A stretch of 64,000 nt of DNA, taken from the NCBI GenBank assembly GCA_049116335.1, contig JAGDYZ010000017.1:1-64000 (forward strand), written 5' to 3'. The notes beneath the pieces are model-generated. The model ran no database searches and was not told where the DNA came from. It was given only the letters and a program-made list of their open reading frames with translations. Made by a program: the position numbers and the translations under genes. Source of the DNA: CANMIH01 sp049116335 (GTDB lineage Bacteria > Pseudomonadota > Alphaproteobacteria > Rhodobacterales > Rhodobacteraceae). This document shows positions 59,929-64,000 of the stretch, one piece after another. How positions within the stretch are numbered: the first letter of the stretch is position 1; each line of letters starts with the position of its first letter.

Positions 59929-60309
59929 ATGAACATTGATCTTAGTTTGGTTCAACGAGAGCTCGACCGCCTCGTGGTTACCGAAGTTCTAAGAGATGTG
60001 TTTGGTCAGATCGAAGATTTTCGATTTCTTTTTGTCGCAACCGCCAACGAGAAACAAATCTGCGAGCCAGTGCGTGGTTACCGACTTAGCAAGCTTCCGG
60101 GCAAAGGCCCAGGTTCACAAATGTGGGCGGCCTATCAAGCGATCTGTGAACGAGGCATTCCTCTAAGGGTCAGCCTGCCCTATGTTGGCGATATCCCTGG
60201 CATCAAGATCACTGAAGAACTGTTTTTACCCCTCTCCAGCGATGGGGAGACATTAGACCTGATAATCAATGGAGTGATACTGAAAGCCTCCAGCACCATG
60301 GCCAAATAA
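59929..60309 (+). CDS. Small PAS-like (PAS_5-type) protein
   Basis: The 126-aa protein has the composition of an alphaproteobacterial PAS_5-like domain: a helical start LVQRELDRLVVTEVLRDVFG, the beta core DFRFLFVATANE, and the late LPLSSDGETLDLIINGVIL. No effector domain is fused. The ATG at 59929 is preferred: upstream codons in this frame have no support and show poor composition. It lies 243 bp before the chemoreceptor gene. It could sense a ligand as an accessory to that receptor, but the pairing is only positional. Confidence 0.6.
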   Translation: MNIDLSLVQRELDRLVVTEVLRDVFGQIEDFRFLFVATANEKQICEPVRGYRLSKLPGKGPGSQMWAAYQAICERGIPLRVSLPYVGDIPGIKITEELFLPLSSDGETLDLIINGVILKASSTMAK

Positions 60310-60551
60310 GTTAACATTAAATGGTCGGTCTAAATACACCTTAAAAGCTCTCCAGAGTGGATCAAACAGTAAGCGAACCAGTTGATGTCCCTGTTGGCTT
60401 GGGATTTTTTTGATCAAAAGTCTAAGATTTGAAACTCCTCAGCTGACTATTTTGGACATCAACTTTTAGATCCTATTTGCTTTTTTTTTACCCCCCCTGA
60501 CTAAGAATGGTTTGGTTACAACTCCAATATGTCGTTTTGTAGGAGCGTTTG

Positions 60552-62648
60552 GTGTCACTTCGAGCACAAATCATTCTTGTCATTTCCATCCCATTCTTAG
60601 CGTTGTTGGGATTTGGCTCGCTCAAAATTTCCATAGCATGGAATAAACTTGAGAAAGCTGAGTTTGCCCAGCACGAGACACAGGCCTCTCTTTCTATCAT
60701 CAATCTTGTTCACCACCTGCAGGTGGAACGCGGGCAGTCTGCTGGGTTCATCGGTTCTGGAGGCCTTGCCTTTGCAAATGAGATTCTAGCGACACGTGCC
60801 CAAGTAGACAAAGCCCGAAATCTTGTCCCTCAGGACACCCTAGGCGCCTTGTCCCATCTGAAAGAGTTGGACGCCGTTCGCGCTCAGGTCGATGACCGGT
60901 CACTAACTGTCGCGCAAATGGCGAAGTATTACACCGGAGCTATAGGGGCTATGCTCTCTGGTGTCGGGGCGCATCTCATCGAACAGAATGACGGAACTCT
61001 TGCGCAAATCGGTGGGGGCCTCGTTTCGCTTAGTTACGCCAAAGAAGCAGCCGGGCTACAGCGTGCGTCCGGCGCGGTTGGTTTTGGCTCAGGTCAATTC
61101 TCTTTGGGTGCCTACAAGATGTTTGCCGAAAACGGGGCGAGTGAGACCCGGCTTCTTCAGACCGCAAATCTTGCATTGCGAGGCGTGTTTCCCAATCTCG
61201 ATCTGCAAGGTTCTCCAGCATACCAAGACCTTTCGCGGATCCGGGCTGACGTCCTTGCCGCTGGCCCGCTTGGTGACGTTCCTGCGCTGAGCGGCCCTGA
61301 ATGGTTCGCGCTTTCGACAGCCTGGATTTCCGAACTGCACAACGTCGGGACGGAGGTCGCCAATCATCTAGGCGCATATGCCGCGAAAGAAGCTGCGGCC
61401 TCGAAACAATCCATGGGGATAACAGTTATCGCCGTGCTCGCCTCATTGATCGCAAGTATTTTATTGGGGATTAAAACGGCCAATCACCTGAGCACTCAGT
61501 TTCGGGCGACCCAAAACGGACTGGAGAAACTGTCCCGCAAAGAGTTCGATTTCAAACCCGCCAATTTACAGGCACAAAACGAAATAGGACATTTGAACCG
61601 GGCGATGGAAGCAACCCGCGTTGCACTTCGGGCCGCAGAACAGAAACTTATTGAGATCGAGGAAAATCGCATCGCGGATCGTGGGGCAGTGATTGGCCAA
61701 CTCGAAGCCAATTTGGAAAAATTGGCTCGGAAAGATTTGGACTGTGAGATCGAAGACGTCTTTCCCGAGGAATATGAAAGCTTGCGAACAAGCTTCAACA
61801 TCTCTGTTCGCAATCTGAAGGAAACCATTGAAGATTTGGCTGGGTCGACACAGATAATACGCAACAGCGTGTCAGAAATCAGCCACTCTTCGGACGAAAT
61901 GGCACGCAGAACCGAAAGCCAGGCAGCAACCCTTGAGCAGGCAGCAGCAGCCATGGAGCAGATCACCAGTTCGGTAAGATCCTCTGCTGAAAGCGCAGCC
62001 AGCGTTGACCACTCTGCCAGCCAGGCAAAATCGGAAGCGACAAGTAGCGAGACCGTTGTCAAAAACGCGGTAAGTGCGATGGGAGCGATTCAGGAATCCT
62101 CCGAAAAAATTGCCCAAATTACCGGCGTCATTGACGACATCGCGTTTCAAACCAACCTGCTTGCCCTGAATGCAGGCGTTGAAGCCGCGCGCGCTGGTAG
62201 TGCAGGGAAAGGGTTTGCTGTTGTGGCATCAGAGGTCCTTGGATTGGCGCAACGTTCCGCGGAAGCAGCGACTCAAATCAAAACTCTCATCGCCACCAGT
62301 TCGGACGAAGTAGAGCGCGGAACAAACCTTGTGTCCGATGCGGGGAATGCGTTGAATTCCATCATTGGGCAGGTGACAGAAATTTCTGCGGCTGTCAGTG
62401 GCATTGCAGCTAAGGCAGCTGACCAGGCCTCAGGGCTGTCAGAACTCAATGCTGGCATTCTGCAGCTGGATGCGGTGACCCAGCAAAATGCAGCAATGGC
62501 AGAGGAAACCACCGCCGCAAGCCATGTTTTGGACGCAGAAGCGGGAAAACTGAATGGACTGATGCAAGAGTTTACGACGGATCAGTGCGCTGCTTCTGAT
62601 CCTGACGTCAGGCTTGCGCCGTCTAATCCGCTACAAATGGCAAGCTGA
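60552..62648 (+). CDS. Methyl-accepting chemotaxis protein with NIT sensor domain
   Basis: At 698 aa, it has a first membrane segment (about residues 8-27), a large NIT (nitrate/nitrite-type) periplasmic domain up to about residue 285 (HHLQVERGQSAGFIGSGG is typical), a second segment (MGITVIAVLASLIASILLG) and HAMP. The cytoplasmic signalling domain contains the hairpin tip DDIAFQTNLLALNAGVEAARAG. It lacks a recognisable CheR pentapeptide at its end. The GTG at 60552 has AGGAG 6 nt upstream. It should relay a chemical signal to CheA/CheW, encoded elsewhere. Confidence 0.92.
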   Translation: MSLRAQIILVISIPFLALLGFGSLKISIAWNKLEKAEFAQHETQASLSIINLVHHLQVERGQSAGFIGSGGLAFANEILATRAQVDKARNLVPQDTLGALSHLKELDAVRAQVDDRSLTVAQMAKYYTGAIGAMLSGVGAHLIEQNDGTLAQIGGGLVSLSYAKEAAGLQRASGAVGFGSGQFSLGAYKMFAENGASETRLLQTANLALRGVFPNLDLQGSPAYQDLSRIRADVLAAGPLGDVPALSGPEWFALSTAWISELHNVGTEVANHLGAYAAKEAAASKQSMGITVIAVLASLIASILLGIKTANHLSTQFRATQNGLEKLSRKEFDFKPANLQAQNEIGHLNRAMEATRVALRAAEQKLIEIEENRIADRGAVIGQLEANLEKLARKDLDCEIEDVFPEEYESLRTSFNISVRNLKETIEDLAGSTQIIRNSVSEISHSSDEMARRTESQAATLEQAAAAMEQITSSVRSSAESAASVDHSASQAKSEATSSETVVKNAVSAMGAIQESSEKIAQITGVIDDIAFQTNLLALNAGVEAARAGSAGKGFAVVASEVLGLAQRSAEAATQIKTLIATSSDEVERGTNLVSDAGNALNSIIGQVTEISAAVSGIAAKAADQASGLSELNAGILQLDAVTQQNAAMAEETTAASHVLDAEAGKLNGLMQEFTTDQCAASDPDVRLAPSNPLQMAS

Positions 62649-62960
62649 ACAGATCAAGGCCTTGCTGATTTGGCGCAGGTCATAGGAAGCGCGGCGCTAG
62701 GCTGGTATAAAATTCTTCGATTCCATCAATGGCACCTAATATCCGCGACGGTATCAATCAGCACTCGGCTTGAATAACGCCCCACGATATGACTTCACGA
62801 CGGCACAGTTCCGCGGTGTTTGCCTCGCCGCGCCAACCATCCAGCACGATCTGATCTTCTCCTTGTTGGGAAAATACTTGCGCGTGGCACGCTCGCTCTT
62901 GCTGAACAGATCCCATCAGTGAATAGGACGCGCAGATCATCCCTTTTGGCGCGGGTTAAG
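62649..62960. other. Gap between chemoreceptor and agmatinase genes
   Basis: This 312-bp region ends the chemoreceptor on the plus strand and the ureohydrolase on the minus strand. A 60-codon minus frame (62758-62940) is present, with no convincing family match or ribosome-binding site. I see no terminator with a clear T-run. Confidence 0.35.
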
Positions 62961-63947
62961 TCACTCCGAAACCTCTTGCCCAGAGATCGATTGGGACAGG
63001 ACACACATCAGCTCAAACACCAGCGATATACCCAACCAAGCCGTCCCACCCGAGGTGTCGAAGGGGGGCGCCACTTCGACAAGATCGGCACCAATGAGAT
63101 TGACCCCGGCAAGTTCTCGGATCACCTGCTGGGCTTGGATGCTGTTGGGGCCACCAATTTCTGGTGTTCCAGTGCCCGGCGCAAAAGTCGGATCAACAAA
63201 ATCGATATCGTAGGTGCAGTAAGTAGCCTGGTTCCCAACGATTTGGCGCACTTCTGCCATGACATCTGTTATGCCGCGATCAAAAAGCTCCTCGACTCGG
63301 ATAATCCGGATGCCCTGCTCCAAACCCCACTCAATGTCTTCGGTATTGTAGGCCGTACCCCGAATACCCACTTGCACAAAGCGCTTGGGATCAACCAACC
63401 CTTCCTCAATGGCGCGCCGGAACGGGGTCCCGTGGGTGAATTTATGGCCGCCGAAATAATCGTCGAACAGGTCAGTGTGGCTGTCGAACTGTATCAGGCC
63501 AACCGGTCCGTCACTGGCCAAGGCGCGCAGCACAGGCAGAGAGATCAGGTGGTCGCCGCCAACCGTCATCGGTGTGATGTCATTTGTTTTGAGATAACTA
63601 TAAAAGCTGGTGATCCGCGCCAGTGAATCCTGAATATCGACGGGATTGGGCGGCACGTCCCCTAGGTCAGCACAATTGACAGAGGTGAACGGATTGATAC
63701 CGGTGACAGGATTCAACGCCCGGATCATGGTGGAGTAATCACGTAGCTGGCGTGGCCCATGCCGTGCTCCGGGCCGATTTGTGGTGCCGCCATCCCAAGG
63801 AACGCCGACCAACCCCATTTGGACCTCACCAAACCGCGGATGATCGCGTGCCAACTCCGGTAACCGCATGAAGGTTGGAACGCCTGCAAATCGGGCCAGC
63901 TCCATTGCAGAAACCGGTTGAAAGAAATCGTCGCCAGTTCCCTTCAT
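62961..63947 (-). CDS. Agmatinase-family ureohydrolase
   Basis: The 328-aa enzyme should hydrolyse a guanidino compound to urea plus an amine. The binuclear Mn2+ ligands are visible: His in VGGDHLISLP, Asp/His/Asp in QFDSHTDLFDDY, and two Asp in YDIDFVDPTFAPG. GVPWDGGTTNRPGARHGP and GTPEIGG are family-typical. It could be agmatinase (SpeB), guanidinobutyrase or guanidinopropionase; sequence alone does not decide. It overlaps the upstream gene end by 4 bp (ATGA), so it is the second gene of an operon. Confidence 0.9.
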   Translation of the reverse strand: MKGTGDDFFQPVSAMELARFAGVPTFMRLPELARDHPRFGEVQMGLVGVPWDGGTTNRPGARHGPRQLRDYSTMIRALNPVTGINPFTSVNCADLGDVPPNPVDIQDSLARITSFYSYLKTNDITPMTVGGDHLISLPVLRALASDGPVGLIQFDSHTDLFDDYFGGHKFTHGTPFRRAIEEGLVDPKRFVQVGIRGTAYNTEDIEWGLEQGIRIIRVEELFDRGITDVMAEVRQIVGNQATYCTYDIDFVDPTFAPGTGTPEIGGPNSIQAQQVIRELAGVNLIGADLVEVAPPFDTSGGTAWLGISLVFELMCVLSQSISGQEVSE

Positions 63948-64000
63948 GGCTTGCTCCCCAATTTGATATTTTCGGCAATCATCGAGACCATTTCGAACAT
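63944..64000 (-). CDS. C-terminus of an unidentified protein, cut by the right edge
   Basis: The last 18 codons (MFEMVSMIAENIKLGSKP then TGA) run in from the right edge. The stop overlaps the ureohydrolase ATG by 4 bp, showing an operon. The fragment is too short to identify. Confidence 0.55.
   Translation of the reverse strand: MFEMVSMIAENIKLGSKP

Noticed and set aside
62758..62940. 60-codon minus-strand frame beside the agmatinase gene
   Set aside because: No recognisable domain or convincing ribosome-binding site.
1..64000. CRISPR array, prophage or intact insertion sequence
   Set aside because: No regular repeat-spacer pattern, phage structural genes, integrase or transposase were seen.

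Overview
The window looks like about 64 kb of chromosome from an alphaproteobacterium of the Rhodobacterales (Roseobacter-like). This is inferred from gene content and codon use: moderately GC-rich coding sequence, a Hint-domain protein, a SigZ-type ECF factor with a Cys-rich tail, a BioR-type biotin regulator, an LpxR-family protein and many binding-protein ABC transporters. There is no rRNA, tRNA, CRISPR array, intact insertion sequence or prophage that I can see.

Layout. 1-8.97 kb: an ArsR-family regulator with overlapping face-to-face divergent promoters and twin operators; an endonuclease/exonuclease/phosphatase-family enzyme; a SugE/Gdx-type SMR exporter; gamma-glutamyltransferase; a PhnA-like protein; a glycine-zipper lipoprotein; a DUF2975/YozG-type HTH pair; a 2-hydroxyacid dehydrogenase; an SH3-like periplasmic protein; and a sigZ-GST pair whose products both end in cysteines. 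9-16.6 kb: Hint protein, LpxR-like protein, UDP-glucose dehydrogenase, a soluble GAF-GAF hybrid histidine kinase and a PhoD-like phosphatase.

16.6-31.1 kb is a surface-glycan locus in two divergent arms. The minus arm carries a sugar transferase, NeuC, NeuA and a MurJ/Wzx-like flippase. The plus arm carries a CBS-DegT aminotransferase fusion, AsnB, an N-acetyl-sugar amidotransferase, a HisF paralogue, an HpcH/HpaI-aldolase-like protein, NeuB, NeuD, a HisH paralogue and a GT-B-like protein. Together they suggest synthesis, amidination, activation and export of a nonulosonic (sialic/legionaminic-like) acid. This is the best candidate for an uncommon system here.

31.3-38.8 kb: a HAD phosphatase, a phosphodiesterase-like enzyme and a complete Dpp/Opp-type ABC transporter, divergent from a DeoR regulator. 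38.9-46.2 kb: a probable copper/redox stress module (multicopper oxidase, small membrane protein, two-component system, ferric-reductase-like flavocytochrome, DedA-LssY fusion, GT2). It has three near-identical CTnACA-N5-GTAA boxes, each 65-66 nt before a start codon. 46.4-48.6 kb: bioR-bioY-bioB with a BioR box. 48.7-55.1 kb: a LacI regulator divergent from an AfuA/FbpA-like binding protein, fused permease, ATPase and inositol-monophosphatase-family enzyme, with two matching operators; I infer sugar-phosphate or polyol-phosphate uptake. 55.1-64 kb: a frameshifted bioB remnant, an XRE-cupin regulator divergent from a LivJ-type binding protein, a D-amino-acid aminotransferase, a probably broken Fe-S protein, a PAS-like protein, a NIT-domain chemoreceptor and an agmatinase-family ureohydrolase with the tail of its upstream partner.

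Functions are read from protein motifs, neighbourhood and spacing only; no database search was possible.
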